A DNA stretch of 64,000 bases, from NCBI RefSeq assembly GCF_014279835.1, contig NZ_CP047942.1, positions 930,001-994,000 on the forward strand. The letters are read 5' to 3'. A program made the position numbers and the translations under genes. This stretch comes from Synechococcus sp. MVIR-18-1 (GTDB lineage: Bacteria > Cyanobacteriota > Cyanobacteriia > PCC-6307 > Cyanobiaceae). Numbering within the stretch: the first letter of the stretch is position 1; every line of letters starts with the position of its first letter. The notes under the pieces are model-generated. The model was not told the DNA's origin. It did no database searches and saw only the letters and a program-made list of their open reading frames with translations. Of the stretch, positions 36,046-45,256 are shown one piece after another.

Positions 36046-38136
36046 TTAATTGAGGGGATCGCTGATCATTAGGGCTGGGCAGGCCAACTGATGGACCAAA
36101 TTGCTCGTGCGATCACTAGCCGGAATGGGGAGGCCCGCGACCCGCCGTCGTTGTGATCGCAAGATCACGAGATCTTGGTTTTTGCTGAACCAGTGGATTT
36201 TTGAATCGATGCCTGGTCCCTGCAGCAATTTGATTTGAATTTGTTGGCTAGAGATGTTGCGAGGACACCAACTCATCAGTTGCTGCTCCATCCAGGATCG
36301 TTCGTGTCGGTTAAAGCGTGGATCATGGATGTGGAGAAGACTAATGGTGGTGGATGTTGGGTCTGGTGCGGTTGATAGGAGCCGAAGGGCGAGCTCAAAT
36401 TGTTCGCGGGCACTCGCCGATAGATCTTTGATTGGAACCAGGATTTGGTTGAGATCATTGAGTTCTCGTCGCCCAAGATTGGCAACGACCACTGGGCAAT
36501 GCGCGGTTCGGCAGACCCCGTCGACCAGGTCTCCCAGGAGCCATTTGCGCAGTGGGTCAGGCCGTCCGGCTCCAATCAAAAGCAGATCGGCACCCTCCTC
36601 TAAAGCGCTTCGACTCATGCCTGCAGCGATGTCATCATCCACGCGCAACAGACATCGCGTGGTTGCAGTGAGGCCCTCTCCGTTGCTTGCCGCCTGATTC
36701 AGCCTGGCTCTTGCCGCTGATAGCGCTCGATTTAAGCCACCGCGGGCCTCTTCAAGGCTTGGACTCACTAATGCGAGGGGTAGGAGTTGTCCGTTGTGAT
36801 CGCCTTCTCCCTGGGAGAGTCGAGCGGCCAATTTGAGCAGGCTCAACTCTGTGTCTGGATTGGCAACTGGGACCAACACTTTGAGAGGGCGGCGTACCAC
36901 CTCTCCGGGGACCTCTTGATCTTCATCGAGTCCTGTTGTGCCGTATGGGGAGCGCTCATTCGGTTCCATCAGGGCCACAACGGAGCGTGTGGTGAGAGTT
37001 GGACCGAGCGTTGCCGTCACAACCATTACGGCAAGAACGGCGTTGAGAACTGTGTTGTCGAGTAAGCCGGCCTGAAAACCAATGAACGCGGTTGCAAGCG
37101 TGGCAGCCACCTTGGGCATGGCAAGTGACCACATCAGCAGCATTTGATTGCGGCTGTAGCGGAACCAGCGCCCAGCGATCACTGCAGCAAGTGCCTTGCA
37201 TCCCAAAGCTCCAGTGAGCATTAGGGCGGTGAACTCAATGTTGCTAATGCTGTCGGCGATGCTGCCGAGATCGAGCAGCAGTCCCAAATGAATGAAGAAA
37301 ATGGGGATGAATAAGGCTCCCCCTACAAAGATCACCTGCTCTTTGACCTTGCCTTCTGGAAGGACGGAATTCACGGCGAGCCCAGCCAAAAAAGCGCCCA
37401 CGATTTTTTCAACCCCCGCGAGTTCAGCACCGAGGGAGGCCACAAACAAGGTGAGTAACACCGCCAGAAACACCCTGTTTTCATCGATGACGTTGCGCAT
37501 CCATAGATGTCGCCCAATCATTCGAATGCCCAAGACGACGACACAAGCAAACACGCTGATGCTGATGAGCAGCGCAATAAAGCTGCTCGGTGTGAGATTT
37601 CCCTTGCCAAGGCCTAGGGCTACAGCGAGCAAGACCAGCGCTGCAATGTCCGTGAAAATCGTGCTTCCAACGCTCACAATTACGGACTCGTCACGCTGGG
37701 CGCCGTAACTCCTCACGATCGGATAGCCGAGCGGAGTGTGCGTTGCCATCAGGGCTCCCAATAGGAGACTGGGTACTAAGGGGAAGCCAAAGATCTGGCC
37801 GATCCCGAACCCTGTACCAACTCCGAGCACAAAGATCAGGGCCCCAAATGTCACAGAGCGTCTTTTGACTCTGTTGAACTCTTCAAGGTCGATCTCTAGC
37901 CCGACTGTGAACAGCAGATAGATGGCTCCGATATCGGAGAGAAGGGTGATCGTTTCACTTTTGGCATCGATCCAATGCAACACATGGGGACCGATCAGTA
38001 CGCCAGCTACTAAGAGTCCGACAAGATCAGGAAGCCTTAACCGTCTTGTGATGGGCGGAACCAAGACGCTGATCGCAACAAGCTGGGCAAAAATGCCCAG
38101 TGGGTGATGCATCAGGTGGGATAGCGAAGCAGCCAT
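36046..38136 (-). CDS. CPA2-type cation/proton antiporter with C-terminal USP domain
   Basis: The first ~390 residues have 12-13 transmembrane helices with the CPA2 signatures LPDLVGLLVAGVLIGP, VGSTIFTDIAALVLLAVALG, and FVGGALFIPIFFIHLGLL. The remaining 300 residues form a cytosolic universal-stress-protein tandem (LLIGAGRPDPLRKWLLGD, TAHCPVVVANLG), expected to sense nucleotides or stress. Transported ions (Na, K, H) cannot be distinguished. It is 30 bases below the ABC exporter gene on the same strand. Confidence 0.9.
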   Translation of the reverse strand: MAASLSHLMHHPLGIFAQLVAISVLVPPITRRLRLPDLVGLLVAGVLIGPHVLHWIDAKSETITLLSDIGAIYLLFTVGLEIDLEEFNRVKRRSVTFGALIFVLGVGTGFGIGQIFGFPLVPSLLLGALMATHTPLGYPIVRSYGAQRDESVIVSVGSTIFTDIAALVLLAVALGLGKGNLTPSSFIALLISISVFACVVVLGIRMIGRHLWMRNVIDENRVFLAVLLTLFVASLGAELAGVEKIVGAFLAGLAVNSVLPEGKVKEQVIFVGGALFIPIFFIHLGLLLDLGSIADSISNIEFTALMLTGALGCKALAAVIAGRWFRYSRNQMLLMWSLAMPKVAATLATAFIGFQAGLLDNTVLNAVLAVMVVTATLGPTLTTRSVVALMEPNERSPYGTTGLDEDQEVPGEVVRRPLKVLVPVANPDTELSLLKLAARLSQGEGDHNGQLLPLALVSPSLEEARGGLNRALSAARARLNQAASNGEGLTATTRCLLRVDDDIAAGMSRSALEEGADLLLIGAGRPDPLRKWLLGDLVDGVCRTAHCPVVVANLGRRELNDLNQILVPIKDLSASAREQFELALRLLSTAPDPTSTTISLLHIHDPRFNRHERSWMEQQLMSWCPRNISSQQIQIKLLQGPGIDSKIHWFSKNQDLVILRSQRRRVAGLPIPASDRTSNLVHQLACPALMISDPLN

Positions 38137-38166
38137 CAGTGAAGTCTTGGAAGAAAGGTTTTGGCG

Positions 38167-39978
38167 TTAGAGGCTCAGCGCTTCGTCACTACGTAAGCCA
38201 GCTTGAACCCGCCAGAGGTCGGAGTAAGCGCCTGGTTTGTGCAGAAGTTGATCATGGGTTCCCTGTTCCACAATGCGACCAGCGTCCATCACAATGATTT
38301 GATCGGCATGTCGCACGGTGCTGAGTCGATGCGCAATAACCAGTGTGGTCCGATTCGCGGTGATGCGCATTAGTGAACGCTGAATCGCAGCCTCTGTTTC
38401 ATTGTCAACCGCGGCCGTTGCTTCATCGAGGATCAACACGGGTACATTCTTTAAAATGGCTCTAGCCAAGGCGATTCGTTGGCGTTGACCACCTGATAAA
38501 CGCTGACCACGCTCGCCTACAACCGTATCAAATTCTTGAGGTAGGCCTTGAATAAAGGCTAGGGCTTCGGCTTGTTCCGCTGCCCAAATAATGGACGACT
38601 TGGATGCTTCTGAAGATCCGTAGGCAATATTTTCAGCGACGCTTCCGTGGAAGAGGTAAACGTCTTGACTTACGAGTGCAATGCAGCGACGAAGATCTTG
38701 CAGATGCAGCGATGCAATTGGATGGTTGTCAAGAAAAATCCTGCCGCTACTGAGCGGATAGAGCCTCAGCAGTAGTTTGACCAATGAACTTTTACCTGAA
38801 CCTGTAGCACCCACAATGCCAATTGTTTGTCCAGCATGAATGCTTAGGTCGAACTTGTTCAGCAGTGGTTGGCGATCTTTATAGGAAAAGCAAACTTGTT
38901 CATAGCGTATGTCTCCTTTGATATCACTTGGGTTGAGGCGAATGTTTCCGCTGGCGATCTGAATCGGTGTGTCGATGAGATCCAGAACGCGCTGAGTGGA
39001 GGCCATTGATCGTTGGTAATCATCTAGGGTTCGCCCCAATGTGGTTAGAGGCCACAGCAGTCGCTGGGTTATGAAAACCAGAAAGCTGTAGGTTCCCACT
39101 GCGATTAGTCCTTGCCAGGCTTGGATGCCTCCGATCAGAAGAATCGCTAAAAAGGCAAATAAGATCGCAAAGCGAATAAGGGGAATGAAGGCGGCAGAGA
39201 TTCGAATCACCTCACGATTGCACTGCTGGTAGGCATTACTCGCTGTACGAAGTTGTTCGAGTTCCCATGCTTCAGTTGCAAAGCTTTTGATGGTGAGCAT
39301 TCCACCAAGATTGTTAGACAGTCGGGAGGCGAGATCTCCAGCTCTTTGGCGGACGTCGCGATATCGCGGAGCGAGGCGGCGTTGAAAACTGAGTGATCCC
39401 ACAAGGATGATTGGGATCGGAACAAATGCGAAGAGTGCCACGCCTGGTGCCAGGAGTGCCATGGCGCTACCGACCAGCAGAACGGTGGTCACTAATTGCA
39501 GAATTTCGTTGGCACCACGTTCCAGAAAGCGTTCGAGTTGATGGATGTCATCACCAAGCACGGTGAGTAGCCGTCCAGTGCTGTCTCGCTCGAAAAAATC
39601 CATCTCAAGCTTTTGGAGATGGTCATAGGCTTCTAATCTCAGGCTGTGTTGCGTGGTTTGTGCAAGATTGCGCCACAAAACGCCGTAAAGATATTCAAAA
39701 AGTGATTCTGCTGTCCAGACCAGGAAGGACAGCAGCGCAAGCACGATGAGTTGGCTCGGCACTGTTGTGGCACCCAAAGCTGCCAGCCACGATGAATCCT
39801 GTTGAACAACAACATCAACGGCCAGGCCGATCAGAACAGGAGGAAGTAAATCAAAGACTTTGTTGATGATCGAGCAGCTCACCGCGATCCATACCCGTCT
39901 TCTGTAGGGCTGAAGATGGCTCAGAAGCCTTGGTAGGGCAGGCTTTATGCGCCTAGCTGGATTGGGAGCGGCCATCAT
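38167..39978 (-). CDS. ABC exporter, fused membrane and ATPase domains
   Basis: The 603-residue half transporter has a six-helix type I exporter domain (about 1-320) and an ATPase domain with Walker A GIVGATGSGKSSLVKLLLR, signature LSGGQRQRIALARAIL, Walker B VLILDEATAAVDNE and the switch HRLST. It acts as a homodimer or heterodimer in lipid, polysaccharide or peptide export; the substrate is not readable. It begins a minus-strand series with the antiporter, LCP and FUSC genes. Confidence 0.93.
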   Translation of the reverse strand: MMAAPNPARRIKPALPRLLSHLQPYRRRVWIAVSCSIINKVFDLLPPVLIGLAVDVVVQQDSSWLAALGATTVPSQLIVLALLSFLVWTAESLFEYLYGVLWRNLAQTTQHSLRLEAYDHLQKLEMDFFERDSTGRLLTVLGDDIHQLERFLERGANEILQLVTTVLLVGSAMALLAPGVALFAFVPIPIILVGSLSFQRRLAPRYRDVRQRAGDLASRLSNNLGGMLTIKSFATEAWELEQLRTASNAYQQCNREVIRISAAFIPLIRFAILFAFLAILLIGGIQAWQGLIAVGTYSFLVFITQRLLWPLTTLGRTLDDYQRSMASTQRVLDLIDTPIQIASGNIRLNPSDIKGDIRYEQVCFSYKDRQPLLNKFDLSIHAGQTIGIVGATGSGKSSLVKLLLRLYPLSSGRIFLDNHPIASLHLQDLRRCIALVSQDVYLFHGSVAENIAYGSSEASKSSIIWAAEQAEALAFIQGLPQEFDTVVGERGQRLSGGQRQRIALARAILKNVPVLILDEATAAVDNETEAAIQRSLMRITANRTTLVIAHRLSTVRHADQIIVMDAGRIVEQGTHDQLLHKPGAYSDLWRVQAGLRSDEALSL

Positions 39979-40071
39979 CTATGGCAAGACGCTCTATTCA
40001 AGCGTTGTGTTGCCCAACAGCGTCAAATTTCTTGAAACGGTGTAGACCGGAACTAGAGATCGGGGAACTGT

Positions 40072-40257
40072 ATGACTCGTTCAAGAGCGTTCAATCGTTT
40101 TCATCGCTTCTTAGCGCGGAAGCATCGAGATGAAGTACGGAATGCCGCTTCTGTTTTGCCTGCTGATGAGACAAGACCAATGGATCACATTCAAAAATTG
40201 ATGGATCGCAGTTTCGTTTTGGATGACAGGCTCGAAATGGAGGAAACGGCTCGATGA
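40072..40257 (+). CDS. Small basic hypothetical protein
   Basis: The 61-residue product is rich in Arg and His at its N terminus (MTRSRAFNRFHRFLARKHRD) and acidic at its end. No domain is recognised. It lies between the divergent ABC exporter gene and the convergent RRM gene, with 19 bases to the latter's stop. The composition is protein-like and a start codon is well placed, but expression is unproven. Confidence 0.5.
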   Translation: MTRSRAFNRFHRFLARKHRDEVRNAASVLPADETRPMDHIQKLMDRSFVLDDRLEMEETAR

Positions 40258-40276
40258 GCTGTCTCCTCCATTCGGA

Positions 40277-40636
40277 TCACCAGCGGTTGCCGCCGCCGTA
40301 ACCGCCGCCGCCGCCGCCGCCGTTGCCGCCACCGCCGTTGCCGCCACCGCCGTAACCGCCGCGGCCGCCGCCACCGCCGCCGCCGCCAGTGCGCTCACGT
40401 GGAGTTGCTTTGTTGACGCGGATCATGCGACCCATCCACTCCACGTTTTGGAGGTCGTCGATGGCTTTTTGCTCATCTTCGTCTGTGGCCATTTCAACGA
40501 AGCCAAAGCCGCGTTTGCGACCTGTTTCGCGATCGAGAGGAAGACTTGCGCTCTTAACCTCTCCGTATTGACCGAATAGATCGAGAAGATCTTCCTGTTC
40601 TGCCTGGAAAGACAGATTGCCGATGTAGATGGTCAT
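40277..40636 (-). CDS. rbp: Glycine-rich RRM RNA-binding protein (Rbp)
   Basis: The 119-residue protein has one RRM (residues 1-82) with RNP2 IYIGNL at residue 3 and RNP1 RKRGFGFVEM near residue 41, then a Gly-rich tail broken by Tyr, Arg and Asn. Cyanobacterial Rbp proteins bind mRNA, some of them induced by cold, and help place photosystem mRNAs at thylakoids. The Gly tail is encoded by the GCC-rich repeat at 40285-40390. Upstream on this strand are the hairpins at 40808-40875, perhaps part of its 5' region. Confidence 0.94.
   Translation of the reverse strand: MTIYIGNLSFQAEQEDLLDLFGQYGEVKSASLPLDRETGRKRGFGFVEMATDEDEQKAIDDLQNVEWMGRMIRVNKATPRERTGGGGGGGGRGGYGGGGNGGGGNGGGGGGGYGGGNRW
40285..40390. 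repeat. GCC/GGC triplet-rich repeat coding the glycine tail
   Basis: The plus strand reads repeated GCC and CCG triplets with GTTGCC and GTAACC interruptions, which on the minus strand encode the Gly-rich tail of the RRM protein. The imperfect period of 3 to 18 bases makes it prone to slippage. It also gives long meaningless open frames on the other strand. Confidence 0.85.
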
Positions 40637-40807
40637 TACCTGAGGGGACCGTTGGACATTTGATCAGAAAAGTTTTGGTCCGAAAAGGAAAGTCCTTGAT
40701 GCTGAAGCTGGAGAGCTGAAGCTTGGGGGAGCGAGCCGATCAGAGCCGAACATGAAGCTGATGCAACACCACGCTACAGGCTTGCCTGGTGCAATTTCTC
40801 AACATTC

Positions 40808-40889
40808 GAACAGAAAATCGAAAAGTTTCATTTTTTTCGCTGTTCTGTTGCATGGTCAGGAGATCCTGACCATGCCCATCATGTTTTTT
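40808..40889 (+). ncRNA. Structured non-coding element with two hairpins and T-run
   Basis: The gap 40637-41010 holds no gene. It contains a hairpin with outer stem GAACAG (40808-40813)/CTGTTC (40840-40845) and inner stem CGAAAA/TTTTCG, then a second, perfect 12-bp hairpin (GCATGGTCAGGA at 40850-40861 and TCCTGACCATGC at 40864-40875) with a two-base loop, then TTTTTT at 40884-40889. On the plus strand this could end a small RNA; read on the minus strand it would be a 5' UTR structure of rbp or a transcript-end structure below the gene at 41011. Strand assignment is tentative. Confidence 0.45.
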
Positions 40890-41010
40890 CCCTACTCAAA
40901 GGTTTGCTGAACGAATCAGTTCAGGCCATGGGGAAGGGCGGTTTGAGCTAGGTCGACAATGACTCAACAACGACATTGTGCTGCTCAGAGCATCTTGACT
41001 CTGATTGATG

Positions 41011-41310
41011 TCACTGTGTTTGAAGGAGAGGCCCGTACTTCTCGTTAGCGCGTTCTTTGCAGAATTTTTGGGCTTGCAGGATGGAAGCAATGCCTTTCCC
41101 GTTCATCTCTTTGGTGAAGCATGAGCAAGTGAAATCACCCATGCCTTCGGGAAGAGTTAGCCCAGCTTGAGACATTGCGGCAGAGACGCTAGCCATGCAG
41201 AACTTTTTGATTTCTTCTGAATCATCGGAAGCTTTCGCTAACGATCCTGAAGTTGTGATCAGCATCGGTGATAAGCAGAGACTGATCACAATCCGGAGAC
41301 GAAGATTCAA
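41011..41310 (-). CDS. Small secreted Cys-containing protein, unknown
   Basis: The 99-residue product begins with a signal peptide (LRIVISLCLSPMLITTSGSLAKA) and continues with a compact, probably helical domain that has four cysteines (FCMA, FTCSCF, KFC). The pattern resembles small periplasmic proteins of marine picocyanobacteria with no assigned function. The start lies three bases below the stop of the DEAD-box helicase gene, suggesting co-transcription. Confidence 0.75.
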   Translation of the reverse strand: MNLRLRIVISLCLSPMLITTSGSLAKASDDSEEIKKFCMASVSAAMSQAGLTLPEGMGDFTCSCFTKEMNGKGIASILQAQKFCKERANEKYGPLLQTQ

Positions 41311-41313
41311 GAG

Positions 41314-43119
41314 TTAGGAATCCTTGCGGATTTGAAGCTCCTGGTTCATCACTTTGAGCTGGCGAAGAGAATTAAAGACGTTCTCTGGCATGCCTTTGGG
41401 AAGGTCTACAAGGCTGTGCGTTTCAAAGATCTGAATCCGGCCAATCATGCGTCCTTCCAGTCCTGATTCATTGGCAATTGCGCCAACGAGGTTGCCCGGT
41501 TTCACGCGATCGCGATGACCGACTTCAACTCTGAATCGTTCCATGTCGTCTTCTGGCGGGCGTGATGCACGCTCTGGTCTCCTGCCGCGGTCGTTGCCTC
41601 GGTCTCCGCGTCGGTCATCGCGCCGGTCGTTGCGCATGGGAGCTTTCAGCCAGCTTTCATCGCCTTGGACCAACAGTGGGCCTTCACCAACAGCCAACCT
41701 CATGGCGGCCAGAGTGAGTTGTCCTGGCTCTACCTCGAGCTCTTGGGCCACTCTTTGGATGAGCTCCTGAAGCAGTGCGGTCTCTTCTTCAGGTTTGTCT
41801 TCGCTGGTGGCTTCAGCGCTGAGGCGGGTGCGAAGTCTGTCCAGACGACTCTGGTTGATTTCGGCATTGCTAGGGATATCCATTGGTTCAATGGCCTGTC
41901 CCACAGCGCGTTCGAGATTGCCGACGAACCTGCGCTCCCTGGGTGTGATGAAGAGGATGGCTTCTCCGCTGCGTCCAGCTCGGCCCGTACGTCCGATGCG
42001 GTGGACGTAAGCCTCACTATCAAAAGGCATGTCGTAGTTGATCACGAGACCGATGCGGTCAACGTCGAGACCACGCGCTGCAACATCGGTGGCAACCAGA
42101 ATGTTGACGGTTCCTTTGCGGAGGCGTTCCACGGTGCGTTCCCGTTGGTTTTGGGGCACGTCGCCGTTGAGCACAGCCACGTCGTGACCGGCGGCTTCCA
42201 GGGATTCCGCAACCGTGAGTGTGATGGCTTTGGTTCGCGCAAAAATAATCACGCCTTCGCCAGTCACTGCTTCAAGCACACGGTTAAGCGCTTCGATTTT
42301 GTGAGAGTTCTGCATCGTGATGCAGCGATGACGGATCCTGCGCGCCTCTTTCTCCTTCGTCTTGATCGTGATTTCTGCAGGTTCACGCAAGTAGCGCTTG
42401 GACAACCTGCGAATTTCGTTCGGCATCGTCGCTGAAAACAGCACGACCTGACGTTCTTCAGGTAATTGCTCGAGGATCCATTCGACGTCGTCGATGAAAC
42501 CCATACGCAGCATTTCATCTGCTTCGTCTAGGACCAGGCTGCGCAATCCGCTTGTGTTCAGCGTTCCTTGGCGCATGTGATCCATGACGCGTCCTGGAGT
42601 CCCAACCACAACGTCAACGCCACGTCTTAAGGCGTTGATTTGGGAGCGGAAATCAGACCCTCCGTAGATCGCCAACACGTTGAGGTGGGGATGCCCAGCG
42701 GAATAAGCCTTGAACGCTTCCGCCACTTGCATCGCCAGTTCACGGGTTGGTGCCAGCACAAGCACGCTCGGGAGCGGGCTGTCGCCTTGCAATCTCTCCA
42801 GTAAAGGCAGAGCAAAAGCGGCGGTTTTTCCCGTGCCTGTTTGCGCTTGGCCCACGAGATCGCGCCCCAGCATGAGCTCAGGGATGGCCGCCTTTTGGAT
42901 GGGTGAGGGTTCTTTGTAGCCCTTGTCAGCAAGGGTTTTTAAGAGTGCGTCACTGAAACCGAATTCCGAAAATCCGGATGGAGCTTCTGGTTCTTCAACG
43001 CTCTCGACGACTGTTGTAAAAACCTCTTCGGTGGTCTGAGAAGCGGTGCTCTCAGAAATCTCAGACATACTGAGATCTACTGAACAGGACCCTGAGTCCT
43101 GAGCTGGTGTATTGGTCAT
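41314..43119 (-). CDS. deaD: DEAD-box RNA helicase, DeaD/CsdA type
   Basis: The 601 residues contain the Q motif region FSDALLKTLADKGYKEPSPI, motif I AQTGTGKTAAFALP, motif II LVLDEADEML, motif III SAT, and motif VI HRIGRTGRAGRS, then a DbpA-type RNA-binding domain near the C terminus (FRVEVGHRDRVKPGNLVGAI) preceded by an Arg/Asp-rich linker. Such helicases unwind mRNA and ribosomal RNA structure, and in cyanobacteria the related CrhR responds to cold and redox. The hairpin at 43135-43159 lies in its leader. Confidence 0.95.
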   Translation of the reverse strand: MTNTPAQDSGSCSVDLSMSEISESTASQTTEEVFTTVVESVEEPEAPSGFSEFGFSDALLKTLADKGYKEPSPIQKAAIPELMLGRDLVGQAQTGTGKTAAFALPLLERLQGDSPLPSVLVLAPTRELAMQVAEAFKAYSAGHPHLNVLAIYGGSDFRSQINALRRGVDVVVGTPGRVMDHMRQGTLNTSGLRSLVLDEADEMLRMGFIDDVEWILEQLPEERQVVLFSATMPNEIRRLSKRYLREPAEITIKTKEKEARRIRHRCITMQNSHKIEALNRVLEAVTGEGVIIFARTKAITLTVAESLEAAGHDVAVLNGDVPQNQRERTVERLRKGTVNILVATDVAARGLDVDRIGLVINYDMPFDSEAYVHRIGRTGRAGRSGEAILFITPRERRFVGNLERAVGQAIEPMDIPSNAEINQSRLDRLRTRLSAEATSEDKPEEETALLQELIQRVAQELEVEPGQLTLAAMRLAVGEGPLLVQGDESWLKAPMRNDRRDDRRGDRGNDRGRRPERASRPPEDDMERFRVEVGHRDRVKPGNLVGAIANESGLEGRMIGRIQIFETHSLVDLPKGMPENVFNSLRQLKVMNQELQIRKDS

Positions 43120-43134
43120 TCTTGAAAGGCAATT

Positions 43135-43159
43135 GCCTGATTAATCCTTTAAATCAGGC
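43135..43159 (-). promoter_or_regulatory. Hairpin in the deaD leader
   Basis: GCCTGATT at 43135-43142 pairs exactly with AATCAGGC at 43152-43159. On the minus strand the loop contains AAAGGA. The hairpin ends about 16 bases before the helicase ATG, so it could affect translation or be a target for autoregulation. Confidence 0.45.
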
Positions 43160-43222
43160 TTGCAACGTCCAATCGGCCTGAGCCGCGCTGTATTGCTTGC
43201 CTTTCGATCAAAGGTTGAAAAT

Positions 43223-43576
43223 TTATGTTAACACTCTGCCGAAATCGTCCTCTAAGCGTTCGATATCGCTTTCCTCAAGGATCGAGCCATGTTGGACCTC
43301 AATGATCAGCAAGTCCCCCTCTCCTCCGAACGCGCGGTGGATGGCTCCCTTGGGGATATGCAACGTGTCTCCGGCTGAGACCTTCAACCATTGATCTTGG
43401 CAAAACAGCTCCCCGCTTCCTTGGGCCACCGTCCAGTTTTCGCTGCGATGTTGATGGCGTTGAAGGCTTAAACGTTGCCCTTGCCGAATCAGCAAACGCT
43501 TCAGCTTGTAACCCTGTCCACTGCCTAAATCCTCGTACCAACCCCAAGGACGGATCACTCTCTCGGACGCGCTCAC
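43223..43576 (-). CDS. Cupin, mannose-6-phosphate isomerase type II-like
   Basis: The 117 residues form one cupin barrel: GWYEDLGSGQGYKLKRL, RLSLQRHQHRSENWTV (metal-binding His motif 1) and HIPKGAIHRAFG (motif 2). Standalone domains like this are related to the isomerase half of GDP-mannose pyrophosphorylase proteins; substrate unproven. GTG start at 43576 directly follows the recD stop, making it the last gene of the recombination operon. Confidence 0.85.
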   Translation of the reverse strand: MSASERVIRPWGWYEDLGSGQGYKLKRLLIRQGQRLSLQRHQHRSENWTVAQGSGELFCQDQWLKVSAGDTLHIPKGAIHRAFGGEGDLLIIEVQHGSILEESDIERLEDDFGRVLT

Positions 43577-45256
43577 CTACCCATTCCCGATTTTGCTTTG
43601 ATCCTCAGGATGCCGAGATCCTGTGGTGCGGCTTAAAACCATCGCTGTTGGATCTGCAAATAAAAGCAGTTGCTGTTTAGCGCGGGTGATGGCCGTGTAA
43701 AGAAGCGAGCTGCTTTGGCGATCGTCGAGAGCAGGCCAGAGCAGCAGCACTTTGTCCATCTCACATCCCTGAGCTTTGTGAATGGTGAGTGCCAGAGCTG
43801 GCTCTAAGTGCCGAAGACGGGCTGGATGCAAAAGCGCATGCCGGCTTTCTCCAGAGGGGTCGCTGCTGAGAAAAAGAGCCCGTTGATGCGCCCCCTCTCC
43901 GACCATGACCCCTAGATCTCCATTGGCGAGTCCGAGTTCCGGCTGATTTTCACTGCAAAGCACTGGTAGACCCGACGGCCAGCGCTGCGGTTCAGCGCCA
44001 TCAAGCAACCGTTGATGGACGGCATCAACACCCCATGGCCCGCGCCGACGCGGGCAGAGCACCATCAAGCCGTCAAGGATGTTCAGAAGGTCTTGGGCTT
44101 GTTGTTGATGGGGTTGTCCATGGGCGTTGATCTCTAAAGCGCTTGCCCTCTCCTTGAGATGGTCGAGATGCTCAATCAGTTCGGCGTGCACAGCCTCAGG
44201 AATCTGTTTGGTTTTGGGGCAAGCAACGCTGATGTTTGAGGTTTTAGGCAACGCGCTGAGTTGGGACCAGAACGGTCTCAGGCCTTGATCACGGAGTAGT
44301 GCACTCATCTGAGCAAGGGCACCTCGATTGCGATAAACCCTCGTGAGGGTGATGGCCCCATCGTTGAAGCGCCTGATTTGATCCGGTTCTTGGAGATGCT
44401 GCCAAACGGCTCCTGCACCAATCGGTGGCAGCTGAGCGCTGTCTCCCACCAGGACCAGTTGGCAATGGGGAGGTAGAGCACTCAACAGGGCACGGCCTAG
44501 CTCTAAGTCCACCATCGACATTTCATCGACGATGAGCAGGTCTACATGCAGTGGGTTGCGTCGATGACGGCCAAAGCCTCCAGGACGGGCCTCCAGCAAT
44601 CGATGCAGCGTGGTGCAGGGCAAGGATGCGGTTTTTGGGTGGCTGCGAATCGCGTCTTGGAGCCGACGTGCGGCCTTGCCCGTAGGAGCGGCCAGCCTCG
44701 CCCGAAGCTTGGGTTGATGTTCAAGAGCGCGGAGCAGCATGTGCAACACCGTGCTGGTTTTACCGGTTCCAGGCCCGCCGCTGAGCAGAACCACGCCGTA
44801 GTGATCGATCGCACGGACAGCCGATCGCTGCTCCGGACTGAGATCGTTGTTCTTGGCTAGCTGGCTGGATGTGGCGCTGTGGGGTGTGGCATGGATTGGA
44901 GCCTGGAAACAGCGGCGCTGAAGTTCGCGTTCGAGCTCTTGCATGGCTCCATGCCAACGACGCCAGGACAGCGTGTTGTGGCTCAGAACCAAAACGGATT
45001 GATCACCGTCGAGCCATCCACTCGCCACCAAGGCTTCACGGTGAAGCTTCGGCCAGCCCTTACTTTCGATCCCCTCTGGAGCCTCCGCTTCATCGTGGAG
45101 TTGAAGGGAGATGTCACCTCGGCTAAGGGCAAGGGTGAGTGCATGCACAAGCTCGACCAGCGGTTCACTGCTTTGCTCCGGCGGATACCGCCGGAGCAGG
45201 GTTGCGAGCAATCCACGCTGCAGGGCAAAGAGAGCATCCGTCGCTGCCGATTTCAT
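43577..45256 (-). CDS. recD: Exonuclease V alpha subunit RecD
   Basis: The 559-residue 5'-3' helicase subunit of RecBCD has Walker A LLSGGPGTGKTSTVLHM (about 160), LIVDEMSMVDLELG (motif II), QLVLVGDSAQLPPIGAGAVW and the C-terminal AITRAKQQLLLF. ATG start overlaps the recB stop (ATGA). It works with RecB and RecC on double-strand breaks. RecBCD is absent from many cyanobacteria but is found in marine picocyanobacteria. Confidence 0.94.
   Translation of the reverse strand: MKSAATDALFALQRGLLATLLRRYPPEQSSEPLVELVHALTLALSRGDISLQLHDEAEAPEGIESKGWPKLHREALVASGWLDGDQSVLVLSHNTLSWRRWHGAMQELERELQRRCFQAPIHATPHSATSSQLAKNNDLSPEQRSAVRAIDHYGVVLLSGGPGTGKTSTVLHMLLRALEHQPKLRARLAAPTGKAARRLQDAIRSHPKTASLPCTTLHRLLEARPGGFGRHRRNPLHVDLLIVDEMSMVDLELGRALLSALPPHCQLVLVGDSAQLPPIGAGAVWQHLQEPDQIRRFNDGAITLTRVYRNRGALAQMSALLRDQGLRPFWSQLSALPKTSNISVACPKTKQIPEAVHAELIEHLDHLKERASALEINAHGQPHQQQAQDLLNILDGLMVLCPRRRGPWGVDAVHQRLLDGAEPQRWPSGLPVLCSENQPELGLANGDLGVMVGEGAHQRALFLSSDPSGESRHALLHPARLRHLEPALALTIHKAQGCEMDKVLLLWPALDDRQSSSLLYTAITRAKQQLLLFADPTAMVLSRTTGSRHPEDQSKIGNG

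Noticed and set aside
40223-40579. Ala-rich frame opposite the RRM gene
   Set aside because: It is the antisense reading of the glycine codon repeat.
40896-41090. Minus-strand frame overlapping the 3' part of the gene at 41011
   Set aside because: No family, no start signal, and it runs through the gene-free structured gap; the secreted protein frame at 41011-41310 explains the shared part better.
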